Shown here: positions 34,321-44,857 of the stretch, piece by piece | Position numbering within the stretch: the first letter of the stretch is position 1 | How the letters are laid out: the number at the start of each line of letters is the position of its first letter | Assembly: GCF_001724815.1 (NCBI RefSeq) | Contig: NZ_MEDO01000001.1 | Location: 150,170-214,169, forward strand | From: Arenimonas sp. SCN 70-307 | GTDB lineage: Bacteria > Pseudomonadota > Gammaproteobacteria > Xanthomonadales > Xanthomonadaceae | DNA length: 64,000 nt | Direction: 5' to 3' | Made by a program: the position numbers and the translations under genes | Notes under the pieces: model-generated | Seen by the model: only the letters and a program-made list of their open reading frames with translations | Told to the model about the DNA's origin: nothing | Database searches by the model: none

Positions 34321-34899
34321 ATGCGCCTGATCCTTGCCGCCTGTGTGATGGTCCTCGTCCTCGGGGCCTGCTCGCGCGACAGCGCACCCGAAGCGCCGGC
34401 ACCCCTGGCCCTGGGGCCGGCCGAGCAGGCCGAACTCGAGGCACTGCAGGCGCTGGCGGCCCAGGTGGAGGCGGACGCCGCGGAGGTTGCCGGCTTCGAG
34501 GTACTGCAGGCCCGCTACGCCTGGGAGGCCGACCCGCGCACGGGCAACCTGCAGCCCACCGTGCACCTGGCGCTGGCCAACGGCACGGCGCTGACGGTCG
34601 TGCAGCTGTCCGTGCAGGCGGATTTCGTCCGTCCCGGTGAGCCCGGGCCCTGGCATGCGCAGGAGTTCCACATGCCCCTGGTCGGCGGCCTGTCGCCCGG
34701 CGCCGGCTCGGCGGTGCGCATGCTGCCCACGGCCGACAGCGACTGGGCCCTGAAGGCGCCGCCCCCGGAAGTGGAGGTCATCGCCCGCGTGGTGCCGGTG
34801 GCGCTGCAGACGGCCGACGGCCGCAAGCTGCTGACCGCCCACGCCTTCGGGCCGGCCCGGCAGGCGCGCCTGGCCAGGCTGCAGGGCGGCCAGCCCTGA
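34321..34899 (+). CDS. Predicted lipoprotein
   Basis: 192 residues starting MRLILAACVMVLVLGACSRD with lipobox LGAC. A helical segment (LGPAEQAELEALQALAAQVE) precedes a beta-rich domain (PTVHLALANGTALTVVQLSV). No family recognised. Its charged helix and single domain suggest an envelope-associated protein. Confidence 0.72.
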   Translation: MRLILAACVMVLVLGACSRDSAPEAPAPLALGPAEQAELEALQALAAQVEADAAEVAGFEVLQARYAWEADPRTGNLQPTVHLALANGTALTVVQLSVQADFVRPGEPGPWHAQEFHMPLVGGLSPGAGSAVRMLPTADSDWALKAPPPEVEVIARVVPVALQTADGRKLLTAHAFGPARQARLARLQGGQP

Positions 34900-34965
34900 G
34901 CCCCGAACCTTGCGATGCCGCGACGGCGACGGCCTAATGACGCCGTGCGCCCTTCGGAACCCGCC

Positions 34966-35502
34966 ATGAAATCCTCCTTGCCCGGCCTGCTGGCCATCCT
35001 CCTGGCCGCCTGCCTGCCGGCCCGCGCCGCCGTGCTCGAAGCCACGCCCTCGGGCTTCACGCTGGAGAACCAGCAGGACGTGCCGGTGGACGCGGACACG
35101 GCCTGGAAGGCCCTGGTGCAGGACGTCGGCCAGTGGTGGCCGTCCGACCACACCTGGTGGGGCGACAGCGCCCGGCTTTCGATCGATCCGCGCGCCGGGG
35201 GCTGCTTTTGCGAGGTCAACGGCGGGCAGCAGGCACGGCATCTCGAGGTCGTGTTCGTCGATCCGGGCCGCACCCTGCGCATGAGCGGTGGCCTGGGCCC
35301 GCTGCAGGGCATGGGCCTGCAGGGCGTGCTCGAGTTCCGCCTGGCGCCGCTGGAGTCCGGCGGCACGCGCATCACCCTGTGGTATCGCGTCGGTGGCTAC
35401 ACGCCCGACGACCTGTCGGCCTTCGCGCCCATCGTCGACCGGGTGCAGGGCCTGCAGCTCGGCGGACTGGCCGCGCACCTGCGCGGCGACGGGGAGGGCT
35501 GA
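34966..35502 (+). CDS. Exported SRPBCC/START-like protein
   Basis: 178 residues with a Sec signal peptide (MKSSLPGLLAILLAACLPARA). The rest shows a START/SRPBCC lipid-binding-like fold (DADTAWKALVQDVGQWWPSD, LEVVFVDPGRTLRMSGGLGP). This fold binds hydrophobic ligands, and the ligand here is unknown. It is followed 2 bases later by the DUF6164 gene. Confidence 0.78.
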   Translation: MKSSLPGLLAILLAACLPARAAVLEATPSGFTLENQQDVPVDADTAWKALVQDVGQWWPSDHTWWGDSARLSIDPRAGGCFCEVNGGQQARHLEVVFVDPGRTLRMSGGLGPLQGMGLQGVLEFRLAPLESGGTRITLWYRVGGYTPDDLSAFAPIVDRVQGLQLGGLAAHLRGDGEG

Positions 35503-35504
35503 GC

Positions 35505-35870
35505 ATGGCGGTGCTGCTGCTCAACCTGCGCGACGTGCCGGCCGACGAGGCCGAGGAAGTGCGTGCGCTGCTCGATGCCGAGGGCATCGAATGGTACGAA
35601 ACCAAGCCCAGCCTCTGGGGCATTTCCGGCGGCGGCCTGTGGGCGGCCGACGACGAGCAGGCCGGACACGCGCGCGAGCGCCTGGCCCGCTACCAGGAAG
35701 AACGCACGCGCCGCATGCGCGCCGAGCGCGAGCGTGACGAGGCCGAGGGCCGCGCGCCCAGCGCCTGGGCGGCCTTCCGCGAGCGTCCGCTGCAGTCCTT
35801 CGCCACGGTGCTGGGCATCGTGATGATGCTGGCCGTGGCCACGCTACCGTTCCTGCTGTTCGGGCGATGA
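35505..35870 (+). CDS. DUF6164 family protein
   Basis: 121 residues. The N-terminal domain (AVLLLNLRDVPADEAEEVRA) resembles a small ferredoxin-like fold, and a charged helix (ERLARYQEERTRRMRAERER) leads to one C-terminal membrane helix (SFATVLGIVMMLAVATLPFL). It overlaps the acyltransferase gene by 4 bases (ATGA). Function unknown. Confidence 0.8.
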   Translation: MAVLLLNLRDVPADEAEEVRALLDAEGIEWYETKPSLWGISGGGLWAADDEQAGHARERLARYQEERTRRMRAERERDEAEGRAPSAWAAFRERPLQSFATVLGIVMMLAVATLPFLLFGR

Positions 35871-36787
35871 GCGCGGGCCGCTCGCGCCACTGGCTGCACT
35901 ACACGCCGGCGCCGCTGCGCGTGCCGCTGGCGGCCGTGCTGTTCCTGCTCAACACCGGCGTGTTTGGCCCGCTGCTGATCGTCGCGGCGCTGCTCAAGCT
36001 GCTGTTGCCCGTGCCGGCGCTGCGGCGCGGCTTCGACTGGCTGTTGCCCAGGATCGCCGAGGCCTGGATCGGCGTGAACAGCGCGATGATCAACGCCTTC
36101 ACCGGCACGCATTTCGTGGTCGAGGGGCTGGAGGGCCTGCGCCCGGACGGCCGCTACCTGGTGCTGGCCAACCACCGCAGCTGGGTGGACATCCCCGTGC
36201 TGCAGAAGGTGTTCAACCGCCGCATCCCGCTGCTGCGCTTTTTCCTCAAGCGCCAGCTGATCTGGGTGCCGGTGCTGGGCCTGTGCTGGTGGGCGCTGGA
36301 TTTCCCTTTCATGCAGCGCGCCACCAAGAGCCAGCTGGCCAAGCGCCCCGAGCTCGCCGGCCGCGACATGGAAGCCACGCGCAAGGCCTGCGAGAAGTTC
36401 CGCAAGGTGCCGGCCTCGGTGATGAACTTCGTCGAGGGCACGCGTTTCACCCCGGCCAAGCAGCAGGCGCAGGGGGGCGGCTACCGGCACCTGCTGAGGC
36501 CGCGCGCCGGTGGCGTGGCCTTCGTGTTCGGGGCCATGGGCGACGTGCTCGACGGCGTGCTCGACGTGACGGTGCATTACGACCGCGCCCAGCCCAGCCT
36601 GGCCGACCTGTTCGCCGACCGTATCGGCACCGTGCGCGTGCACGTGCGCGAGCTGCCGGTGCCGGAAGGCTTCGCCGGCGCCGACTACGAGGCCGACCGC
36701 GAGTTCCGCAAGCAGTTCCAGGCCTGGCTCAACGCGCTCTGGGCCGACAAGGACGCGCGGCTGGCGGAGTGGGAAGACGCGCGCTGA
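35867..36787 (+). CDS. Lysophospholipid acyltransferase (PlsC-like, YihG type)
   Basis: 306 residues with a hydrophobic N-terminus. The acyltransferase motif I NHRSWVD (H-x4-D) and motif III FVEGTRF are both present, as in 1-acylglycerol-3-phosphate acyltransferases. RATKSQLAKRPELAGRDMEA is a family-like charged stretch. The protein should acylate a lysophospholipid at the inner membrane. It is translationally coupled to the upstream DUF6164 gene. Confidence 0.9.
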   Translation: MSAGRSRHWLHYTPAPLRVPLAAVLFLLNTGVFGPLLIVAALLKLLLPVPALRRGFDWLLPRIAEAWIGVNSAMINAFTGTHFVVEGLEGLRPDGRYLVLANHRSWVDIPVLQKVFNRRIPLLRFFLKRQLIWVPVLGLCWWALDFPFMQRATKSQLAKRPELAGRDMEATRKACEKFRKVPASVMNFVEGTRFTPAKQQAQGGGYRHLLRPRAGGVAFVFGAMGDVLDGVLDVTVHYDRAQPSLADLFADRIGTVRVHVRELPVPEGFAGADYEADREFRKQFQAWLNALWADKDARLAEWEDAR

Positions 36788-36799
36788 GGCGCGTCGCCC

Positions 36800-37666
36800 T
36801 CAGAGCTCGCGCGCGGCGAAGGTGTCGCAGCGCGCGGCGTCGCCGCTTTCGAAGCCGATGCGGAACCAGCGCACGCGCTGCTCGGCACTGCCGTGGGTGA
36901 ACGAATCGGGCACCACCTGGCCCTGCGACTGCCGCTGCAGGGTGTCGTCGCCGATGGCCGAGGCCGTGTTGAGCGCCTCCTCGAGGTCGCCGGGTTCGAG
37001 CCAGGCGTGGCGCTTTTGCGCATGGTGCGCCCACAGGCCGGCGTAGCAGTCGGCCTGCAGCTCCTGGCGCACCAGCGGGCCCTCGGCGCCCTCGACGTTG
37101 CCGCCGCGGCGGCGGATGTCGTTCACGCGCTGGGTCACGCCGGTGAGCGTCTGCACGTGGTGGCCCACCTCGTGGGCGATGACGTAGGCCTCGGCGAAGT
37201 CGCCGCCGCCGCCCAGGCGCCGCTCCATCTGCTCGAAGAAACTCAGGTCGATGTACACCTGCTGGTCGGCCGGGCAGTAGAACGGGCCGACCGCGGCGCT
37301 GGCGCCGCCGCAGGCCGACTGCACCTGGCCGCTGAAGAGCACCAGCGTGGCCGGCGTGTAGCGGCTGCCGCTGGCGGCGAACACCGCGCTCCAGACGTCC
37401 TCGGTTTCGCCCAGGATCGAGGCCACGAACTGCAAGGCTTCGTCGTCCGCCGGTGGCGCCTGCGCCGGGCCCGATGGGCCGGCCGGCATCTGCTGTTGCA
37501 CCTGCGCCACCAGGCCCAGCAGCTCCATCGGGCTCTTGCCCATCAGCAGGCCGATCACCACGACGATGGCCACGCCACCGAGGCCGAGCTTCATCCCGCC
37601 GCCGCCACCTCCGCGGCCCCGGCGGTCATCGACGTTGCTGGAGCGACGTGCACTGCGCCATTTCAT
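36800..37666 (-). CDS. YpfJ-type neutral zinc metallopeptidase
   Basis: 288 residues with a glycine-rich N-terminus and one membrane helix (about 29-42). The catalytic motif H165-E-x2-H169-H170 lies in VIAHEVGHHVQTLTG. QELQADCYAGLWAHHAQKRH contains the third metal ligand region. Lengths and motif spacing match the neutral zinc metallopeptidase family (YpfJ). It is convergent with the acyltransferase gene, with 12 bases between stops. Confidence 0.92.
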   Translation of the reverse strand: MKWRSARRSSNVDDRRGRGGGGGGMKLGLGGVAIVVVIGLLMGKSPMELLGLVAQVQQQMPAGPSGPAQAPPADDEALQFVASILGETEDVWSAVFAASGSRYTPATLVLFSGQVQSACGGASAAVGPFYCPADQQVYIDLSFFEQMERRLGGGGDFAEAYVIAHEVGHHVQTLTGVTQRVNDIRRRGGNVEGAEGPLVRQELQADCYAGLWAHHAQKRHAWLEPGDLEEALNTASAIGDDTLQRQSQGQVVPDSFTHGSAEQRVRWFRIGFESGDAARCDTFAAREL

Positions 37667-37704
37667 GGGGCGGCCTCCGCGGGGGGGCTGCCGCCGATTG
37701 TTGC

Positions 37705-38913
37705 CTAATCGGCCGGCGGCGGCGAGGGGGCGGTTTCGCGCAGGGCGGCGAGGAGGCGCTGGCTGGCGCGGCCGTCGGGCGTCCAGCCCAGGCGCGCCTG
37801 TTCGGCGGCGATGGCTTCGCGGCTGAGCTTGCCGATCATGCCGTCCACCGCGCCGATGGCGTGGCCGCGGGCCAGCAGCAGGGTCTGCAGCTCGCGGCGC
37901 TCGAGCCGCGACAGGCCCGGGTCGTCGGTGGGCCAGCGCGCCTGCAGGCCGGCGCCGCCGCGCAGGCGGTCGGCCAGCAGGGAAATCGCCAGCGCATAAC
38001 TTTCGGCGGCGTTGTAGCTGAAGATCGCGTCGTAGTTGCGGAACACCAGGAAGGCCGGGCCCTCGCGCCCGGCGGGCAGCAGCAGGGCCGCGTTGCGCTC
38101 GTCGGCGGGCAGGGCGCCGCCGTCGCTGCGCACGATGCCGCGGGCGCGCCACTGCGACAGCGGGCGGCGCTGGGTGCGACCGTTCACCGACGCGTCGAAG
38201 CCCGGTGGCAGCGTCACTTCGTAGCCCCAGGGCTGGCCGGTGCGCCAGCCGGCCTGGCGCAGGTAGTTGGCGGTGGAGGCCAGCGCGTCGGGAATCGAGC
38301 CGACCAGGTCGCGGCGGCCGTCGCCGTCGCCGTCCACGGCGATGCGCGCATAGGTGGAGGGCATGAACTGGGTGTGGCCGAAGGCGCCCGCCCAGGAGCC
38401 CACCAGGCCCTCGGCGCGCAGGTCGCCGGCCTGGATGAGCTTGAGCAGCGCGAACAGTTCGCCGCGGAAGAAGGGCTGGCGGCGCCCGGCGCAGGAAAGC
38501 GTGGCCAGCGAGCCCAGCAGCGGCTTGCTGCCGAAGGTGCGCCCGTAGTCGCTCTCCACGCCCCAGACGGCGACCACGGTGGCGGCATCGACGCCGTGCT
38601 TCCCGGCGATCGATTCAAGCAAGGCCGCGTGTTCCTGCAGCCGGGCCTGGCCGTCGGCCACGCGCTGCTCGTCCACCAGGCCGGCCAGGTAGTCCCAGAT
38701 GGGCGTGCGGAACTCGGGCTGGTAGTCGAGTGCCTCGAGCACCGACGGGTCCCAGGCCAGGGACCGGGTGTGCTCGCGGAAGACCTCGCTGCGCACGCCG
38801 GCGGCGCGGGCGGCGGGTTCGAGGCGGTCGAGGCAGGCACCAAGCTCGGCGCTGGCGAGGGCGGCGGGGCTGGCCAGGGCCAGCAGCAGGGGCAGGGCGG
38901 GGGTCGGGCGCAT
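37705..38913 (-). CDS. Periplasmic lytic murein transglycosylase (MltB family)
   Basis: 402 residues with a signal peptide (MRPTPALPLLLALASPAALA). The catalytic glutamate E120 lies in VVAVWGVESDYGR. GAFGHTQFMPSTYARIAVDG is the substrate-groove motif of the family. A C-terminal peptidoglycan-binding-like domain (about 340-395) begins LSRLERRELQTLLLARGHAI. It cleaves peptidoglycan glycan strands with anhydro-ring formation. Members of this branch are usually soluble or lipid-anchored. No lipobox is visible here. Confidence 0.93.
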   Translation of the reverse strand: MRPTPALPLLLALASPAALASAELGACLDRLEPAARAAGVRSEVFREHTRSLAWDPSVLEALDYQPEFRTPIWDYLAGLVDEQRVADGQARLQEHAALLESIAGKHGVDAATVVAVWGVESDYGRTFGSKPLLGSLATLSCAGRRQPFFRGELFALLKLIQAGDLRAEGLVGSWAGAFGHTQFMPSTYARIAVDGDGDGRRDLVGSIPDALASTANYLRQAGWRTGQPWGYEVTLPPGFDASVNGRTQRRPLSQWRARGIVRSDGGALPADERNAALLLPAGREGPAFLVFRNYDAIFSYNAAESYALAISLLADRLRGGAGLQARWPTDDPGLSRLERRELQTLLLARGHAIGAVDGMIGKLSREAIAAEQARLGWTPDGRASQRLLAALRETAPSPPPAD

Positions 38914-38997
38914 GGCGGCACTTTGCCACCGTCGGACTGAATCGTCGCCGGGCCATGGCGTTATGCTTCGGGCCAGTCCCCCGGCCCGGAGCCCGCC

Positions 38998-39402
38998 ATG
39001 CGCCATTGCCTGCCGTCCACATTCGTCCTGACCGCGCTGCTCGCCACCAGCGCGCCGCTGCCGGCCAGCGAGGCCGGTGCGGCCGATCGTGCCTTCGCCG
39101 AGCGCGTGGCGGCCTGCGAGGCGGCCAGCCACCAGTCGCCGCATCCGTTCATGCGCGACTTCGCCATCGAGCACGCCGTCACTGGCGAAACGGACGGAAC
39201 CTGCGGCTACACCCAGTCCATGCCCGGCGGCATGCGCATGGAGTGTGCGCTCAGCGAGGCCGGCCGCGACGGCCTGGCCGCCGAGTTCCGCGAGATGGCC
39301 GAAGGCCGCATGAGCGGTTCGAGCCAGGAGAAGAAGGCCTGGACCGGAGAGTGCGAGATCGTCACCGCCGACGGGAAGCGCCTCAAGGTCGGTCCGGCCT
39401 GA
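38998..39402 (+). CDS. Secreted hypothetical protein
   Basis: 134 residues with a probable signal peptide (MRHCLPSTFVLTALLATSAP then ASEAGA). The mature part has five cysteines or so (VAACEAASHQ, DGTCGYTQSMPGGMRMECAL, TGECEIVTA) and fits a small disulfide-bonded periplasmic protein. I recognise no family. It lies between the divergent MltB gene and rhomboid. Confidence 0.65.
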   Translation: MRHCLPSTFVLTALLATSAPLPASEAGAADRAFAERVAACEAASHQSPHPFMRDFAIEHAVTGETDGTCGYTQSMPGGMRMECALSEAGRDGLAAEFREMAEGRMSGSSQEKKAWTGECEIVTADGKRLKVGPA

Positions 39403-39424
39403 GGCCGGTCGGGAAAGGATGCCC

Positions 39425-40030
39425 ATGGAACTGAGCCTCACGATCGCGATCATCGTCGTCACCGCCGCCGTGTCCTGGGCGGGGTTCAGCAACGAGCCGC
39501 TGCTGCAGCGCCTGCTGCTGTGGCCGCCGGCGGTGTCGCGCCGCCGCCAGTACGAGCGTTTCGTCACCTACGGCCTGGTGCATGGCGACTTCATGCACCT
39601 GCTGTTCAACATGGTCACGCTGTTCTTCTTCGGCCGGCAGATGGAGCAGTTCTACGGCCAGTACCTCGGGCCCTGGGGCTTCCTGGGCTTCTACGTTTCC
39701 GCCCTGGTGGTGTCGGCGCTGCCGAGCTACCTGCGCCACCGCCACGACCCCAACTACGCCACGCTCGGCGCCTCCGGCGCGGTGTCGGCGGTGCTGTTCG
39801 CCTTCGTGCTGCTGCAGCCCTGGTCGACGATCTACGTGTACGTGATCCCGGTGCCGGCGATCATCTTCGCCGTGCTCTACACCGGCTATTCGGTCTACAT
39901 GAACCACCGGCAGGCCGACCGGGTGAACCACAGTGCGCACCTGGCTGGTGCGGCCTACGGCGTGCTCTTCACGGCGCTGATGGAGCCGCGGGTGCCGGCG
40001 CACTTCCTGCAGAGCCTGATGTCCCCCTGA
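39425..40030 (+). CDS. Rhomboid family intramembrane serine protease
   Basis: 201 residues with six predicted membrane helices. The catalytic serine is in LGASGAVSAV and the histidine in VNHSAHLAGAAYG. HGDFMHLLFNMVTLFFFG is the conserved helix 2 region (HxxxxHxxxN-like). ATG 39425 is preferred over 39419 since GGGAAAGG would otherwise touch the start. Rhomboids cut membrane proteins within the bilayer. The substrate is unknown. Confidence 0.92.
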   Translation: MELSLTIAIIVVTAAVSWAGFSNEPLLQRLLLWPPAVSRRRQYERFVTYGLVHGDFMHLLFNMVTLFFFGRQMEQFYGQYLGPWGFLGFYVSALVVSALPSYLRHRHDPNYATLGASGAVSAVLFAFVLLQPWSTIYVYVIPVPAIIFAVLYTGYSVYMNHRQADRVNHSAHLAGAAYGVLFTALMEPRVPAHFLQSLMSP

Positions 40031-40064
40031 GCCTGGGCTCCAGCGCGGCGTGCGAGAATGCCGC

Positions 40065-41432
<1,368 letters not shown>

Positions 41433-41498
41433 TGGCGGTGCCGGGGCCGGGCGCGGGCGCGCCGGGTGCAGCGGCTTTCCCGGGGCAGGCCCATGGCC

Positions 41499-41687
41499 TC
41501 AGCGCCAGGGGCGGGCGCCGGCGGACGCGACGGCCGGCTCGCGCGACTCGCGACGGCGGCGGATCTCGGCGTCGAGGCGGCGGTATTCCGGGGTGCCGAT
41601 CTCGCCGGCCATGACCAGCTCCCAAAGCTGGATGGCCAGTTCGTCGTCGAGGACCTGCTTGCGGGGGAAGGGAATGACGATGCCCAT
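41499..41687 (-). CDS. Small conserved-looking hypothetical protein
   Basis: 62 residues starting MGIVIPFPRKQVLDDELAIQ. The start has an AGGAG site upstream. Mostly helical and charged (EYRRLDAEIRRRRESREPAV). Function unknown. It is divergent from rluF with about 260 bases between the two starts. Confidence 0.6.
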   Translation of the reverse strand: MGIVIPFPRKQVLDDELAIQLWELVMAGEIGTPEYRRLDAEIRRRRESREPAVASAGARPWR

Positions 41688-41794
41688 GGGGCGACTCCTG
41701 GTGGCGGGGGACGGTGGCTTGCACCCCAAGCGCTGCATATTCCGTGCCAAGCCAGGAACGGCATTCGCCCTGATTCGGTCCAACGCGGACGGAT

Positions 41795-41810
41795 TGTGAC
41801 GCAGGCCACA
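41795..41810. promoter_or_regulatory. Possible CRP/Clp-like binding site
   Basis: TGTGACGCAGGCCACA fits the TGTGA-N6-TCACA consensus with one mismatch. It lies in the 260-base divergent region between the small gene at 41499 and rluF. A second inverted copy of the half CTGCGTCA is at 41843-41850. Support is by pattern only. Confidence 0.3.
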
Positions 41811-41947
41811 AAACCGTGCCGGCCAACCCCAAGATCTTCGGTCTGCGTCACGGCCGGGGCACAAATGTGGCCCGGCGGCGCGGCGGGTGACTTGCCGGCC
41901 CCGGCATGCCAGCATTCGCGCCACTTCTGACGCGGCGCGGCACCCCG

Positions 41948-42661
41948 ATGAGAGTCAACAAGCACATCGCCGAGACCGGCCATTGCTCCCGCCGCGAGGC
42001 CGACCGGCTGGTGGCCGAGGGCCGGGTGAGCGTGAACGGCCAGCGCGCCGGCATCGGCACCCAGGTGGCCGAGGGCGACGTGGTGGAGGTCGACGGCCAG
42101 CCGCTGCGCCGCCGCGAGGCCAGGCCCGGCGCGCGCCGCCACGTCTACATCCTGCTCAACAAGCCGGTGGGCATCACCTGCACCACCGACACCACGGTCA
42201 GCGGCAACATCGTCGATTTCGTCGGCCACCAGCAGCGCATCTTCCCGATCGGCCGGCTCGACAAGGATTCCGAAGGCCTGATCCTGCTCACCAGCAACGG
42301 TGACATCGTCAACAAGATCCTGCGCGCCGAGGAGAAGAAGGAGAAGGAGTACCTGGTGGCGGTGAACAAGCCGGTCACCGAGGAGTTCCTGCGCGGCATG
42401 GCCCGCGGCGTGCGCATCCACGACCAGATGACCCTGCCTTGCCGCACGCGCCGCATTGCCAAGTTCGGCTTCGGCATCGTGCTCACCCAGGGGCTGAACC
42501 GGCAGATCCGCCTGATGGCCGCGGCCTTCGGCTACCGCGTCACCCAGCTGCGCCGCATCCGCATCGCCAACGTGCGCCTGGGCGAGCTCAAGCCCGGCCG
42601 CTGGCGCAACCTGACCGAGGCCGAGCTGCGCGGCCTGCTGCCCGAGCACGCCGACTGGTGA
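41948..42661 (+). CDS. rluF: 23S rRNA pseudouridine synthase RluF
   Basis: 237 residues. An S4 RNA-binding domain (about 1-50, RVNKHIAETGHCSRREADRL) precedes the RsuA/RluF catalytic domain. The catalytic aspartate lies in IGRLDKDSEGLILLT. The C-terminus has the usual GLNRQIRLMAAAFGYRV and RRIRIANVRLGELKPG. RluF modifies U2604 (and U2605 slightly) in 23S rRNA. Length fits; a small RsuA-type alternative is less likely. Confidence 0.88.
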   Translation: MRVNKHIAETGHCSRREADRLVAEGRVSVNGQRAGIGTQVAEGDVVEVDGQPLRRREARPGARRHVYILLNKPVGITCTTDTTVSGNIVDFVGHQQRIFPIGRLDKDSEGLILLTSNGDIVNKILRAEEKKEKEYLVAVNKPVTEEFLRGMARGVRIHDQMTLPCRTRRIAKFGFGIVLTQGLNRQIRLMAAAFGYRVTQLRRIRIANVRLGELKPGRWRNLTEAELRGLLPEHADW

Positions 42662-42711
42662 GCCGGGGCTGTTACCCTTCGCGGCCTGTATTCGTTTCCC
42701 GGGCCGTGCCG

Positions 42712-43575
42712 ATGCTTCGTTCCGCTTTCCTCGCCCTGCTGCTCGCCGCGTCGCCGCCGCTCGCGCAGGTCTCGCCGCTGCCGGCGCCCCGGCCGCTCGA
42801 CGCGCCGCCGCCGCTGGCCACCGGCACCGCCAGCGGCATGGCCTACCAGGTGCTCAAGCCGGGCCCGGACCAGAACGCCTTCGTTCGCGAGCCCGTGCTC
42901 GAGTACCGTATCGACGGCTGGAGCGCCGACGGCGTCACCCGCTTCAATTCGCGCCAGCAGGGCCTGAGCCGCGCCTGGGTGCGCGACCTGGTGCGCAGCC
43001 AGCCCGGTCTGGCGCGCGCGCTGCTGACCACCCCCGTGGGCGAGACCCGGCGCTGGTGGCTGGCCCCGACCGCGCTCGCGCCCGGTTACCCGGGCATGCC
43101 GGCGCTGCCGCACGTGCTGGACCTGACGGTGGTCGGCGGCAGCAATCCCACCCGCCCGCCCGAAGACGTGGGCGCCGTGCCCGACGACGCGCAGCGCACC
43201 ACCAGCGGCCTGGCCTACAAGGTGATCGCCCGCGGCAAGGGCGGGCTGCGGCCCGCGGCCTCGGACCTGGTGCTGGTGCACTACACGGCCTGGACGCCGG
43301 ACGGCCGCGTGTTCGACAGCTCGCTCATGCGCGGCCGGCGCTCCTCGCTGCCGCTGGCCGAGGTGGTCCCGGGCTGGCGCGAGGGCCTGCAGCTGATGGC
43401 CCGCGGCGACCGCTTCCGCTTCTGGATTCCCGGCCCGCTGGCCTACGACAACCAGAACGTGCCGGGCGCGCCCAAGGGCATGCTGGTGTTCGACGTGACG
43501 CTTTACGGCTTCTCGCCGGACCCGGGCACGCCCGACGCGGAAGTCGACGACCCCGCGGCGCTGCCCGAGTCCTGA
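42712..43575 (+). CDS. Exported FKBP-type peptidyl-prolyl isomerase with a degenerate first domain
   Basis: 287 residues with a signal peptide (MLRSAFLALLLAASPPLAQV). A first FKBP-like domain (about 37-130) lacks clear active-site residues. The second (about 160-275) has DLVLVHYTAWTPDGRVFDSS, VVPGWREGLQLMARGDRFRF and PKGMLVFDVTLYGF, a typical FKBP pattern. It probably catalyses proline isomerisation of periplasmic proteins. The last 73 bases overlap the convergent flavoprotein gene. Confidence 0.88.
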   Translation: MLRSAFLALLLAASPPLAQVSPLPAPRPLDAPPPLATGTASGMAYQVLKPGPDQNAFVREPVLEYRIDGWSADGVTRFNSRQQGLSRAWVRDLVRSQPGLARALLTTPVGETRRWWLAPTALAPGYPGMPALPHVLDLTVVGGSNPTRPPEDVGAVPDDAQRTTSGLAYKVIARGKGGLRPAASDLVLVHYTAWTPDGRVFDSSLMRGRRSSLPLAEVVPGWREGLQLMARGDRFRFWIPGPLAYDNQNVPGAPKGMLVFDVTLYGFSPDPGTPDAEVDDPAALPES

Positions 43576-44813
43576 GTCCGGGCGCGCAGCCAGCGCGCCG
43601 CGCCGCGCCCGGCCAGCAGGCCGCTGGCGTGGCAGGCGGTGAGCAGGTAGCCGCCGGTGGGCGCCTCCCAGTCGAGCATTTCACCGGCGGCAAAGAGGCC
43701 GGGGCGGTCGCGCAGCATCAGGCTGTCGTCGAGCGATTCGAGCCGCAGGCCGCCCGCGCTGGAAATCGCTTCGGCGATCGGTCGCGCCGCCGTCAGGCGG
43801 ATCGGCAGTGCCTTGATGGCTGCGGCCAGCGCAGCCGGTTCGCCGTTGAGCACCTCGGGCGGCAGGCATTCGCGCAGCAGCCCGGCCTTGGCGCCCTCCA
43901 GGCCGGCCTGGCGGCGCAGGTGCTCGCTGAGGCTGCGGCCCTTGCGCGGGCGGGCGAGGTCGGCAGCCAGGCGCGCGACGTCGCGGCCGGGCACCAGGTC
44001 GGCCAGCAGCAGTGCTTCGCCGTGCGTGTTGATGCGCTCACGCAGTGCCGCCGACAGCGCGTACACCAGGCTGCCCTCGACGCCGGTCGCCGTGACGACA
44101 AATTCGCCCTGGCGAAATCGCGGCGGCGACTCCCAGCCCAGGGCCAGGCGCACTGGCTTGAGCGGCGCGCCGGCGTGGCGGCTGGCGAAGTGCTCGCTCC
44201 AGCCCGCGTCGAAGCCGCAGTTGGCCGGCTGCAGCGGCGCCACGTCGAAGCCCGACGCGGCCAGCCGCGGCGCCCAGGCGCCGTCCGAGCCCAGCTGCGG
44301 CCAACTGCCGCCGCCGAGTGCCAGCACGGTGGCGCCGGCGCGGAATTCGCGCGGTCCCTCGGGCGTATCGAAGCGCAGCTCGCCCTCGTCGCCAAAACCG
44401 GTGAAGTAATGGCGCAGGTGGAAGCGCACGCCCTGTTCGCGCAGCCGGCGCACCCAGCCGCGCAGCAGGGGCGCGGCCTTGAGGTCGGTGGGGAACACGC
44501 GCCCGGAGCTGCCCACGAAGGTCTCCACGCCCAGGCCGGCGGCCCAGGCGCGCATCGCCCCGGCGTCGAAGGCCTGCAGCCAGCGGCGGATGGTGGCGCT
44601 GCGCTCGCCGTAGCGGCCGGCGAAGGCCTCGAAGCCTTCGGAGTGGGTGAGGTTGAGCCCGCCCTTGCCCGCGATGAGCACCTTGCGGCCCACCGAACCC
44701 ATGGCGTCGAACAGGTCCACCTCCACGCCTTCGGCGCGGGCGGTTTCGGCGGCCATCAGGCCGGCGGGGCCGCCGCCGACGATGGCGAGGCCGGGCAGGG
44801 AAGTCGGGGTCAT
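43503..44813 (-). CDS. HI0933-like flavoprotein (TIGR03862 type)
   Basis: 436 residues. The FAD-binding dinucleotide motif is LAIVGGGPAGLMAAE (about 9-23). VLIAGKGGLNLTHSEGFEAF and the C-terminal GEMLDWEAPTGGYLLTACHA are the HI0933/BaiN-like family blocks. Such proteins are NAD(P)/FAD-dependent oxidoreductases whose substrate is unproven. The last 73 bases are antisense to the FKBP gene end and encode a serine-rich tail (TQDSGSAAGSSTSASGVPGS) that is probably not conserved. Confidence 0.9.
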   Translation of the reverse strand: MTPTSLPGLAIVGGGPAGLMAAETARAEGVEVDLFDAMGSVGRKVLIAGKGGLNLTHSEGFEAFAGRYGERSATIRRWLQAFDAGAMRAWAAGLGVETFVGSSGRVFPTDLKAAPLLRGWVRRLREQGVRFHLRHYFTGFGDEGELRFDTPEGPREFRAGATVLALGGGSWPQLGSDGAWAPRLAASGFDVAPLQPANCGFDAGWSEHFASRHAGAPLKPVRLALGWESPPRFRQGEFVVTATGVEGSLVYALSAALRERINTHGEALLLADLVPGRDVARLAADLARPRKGRSLSEHLRRQAGLEGAKAGLLRECLPPEVLNGEPAALAAAIKALPIRLTAARPIAEAISSAGGLRLESLDDSLMLRDRPGLFAAGEMLDWEAPTGGYLLTACHASGLLAGRGAARWLRARTQDSGSAAGSSTSASGVPGSGEKP

Positions 44814-44857
44814 GGAGCGATTATGCTTGCAGGCCGCCCGCCAAGCCGAGACCCGTC

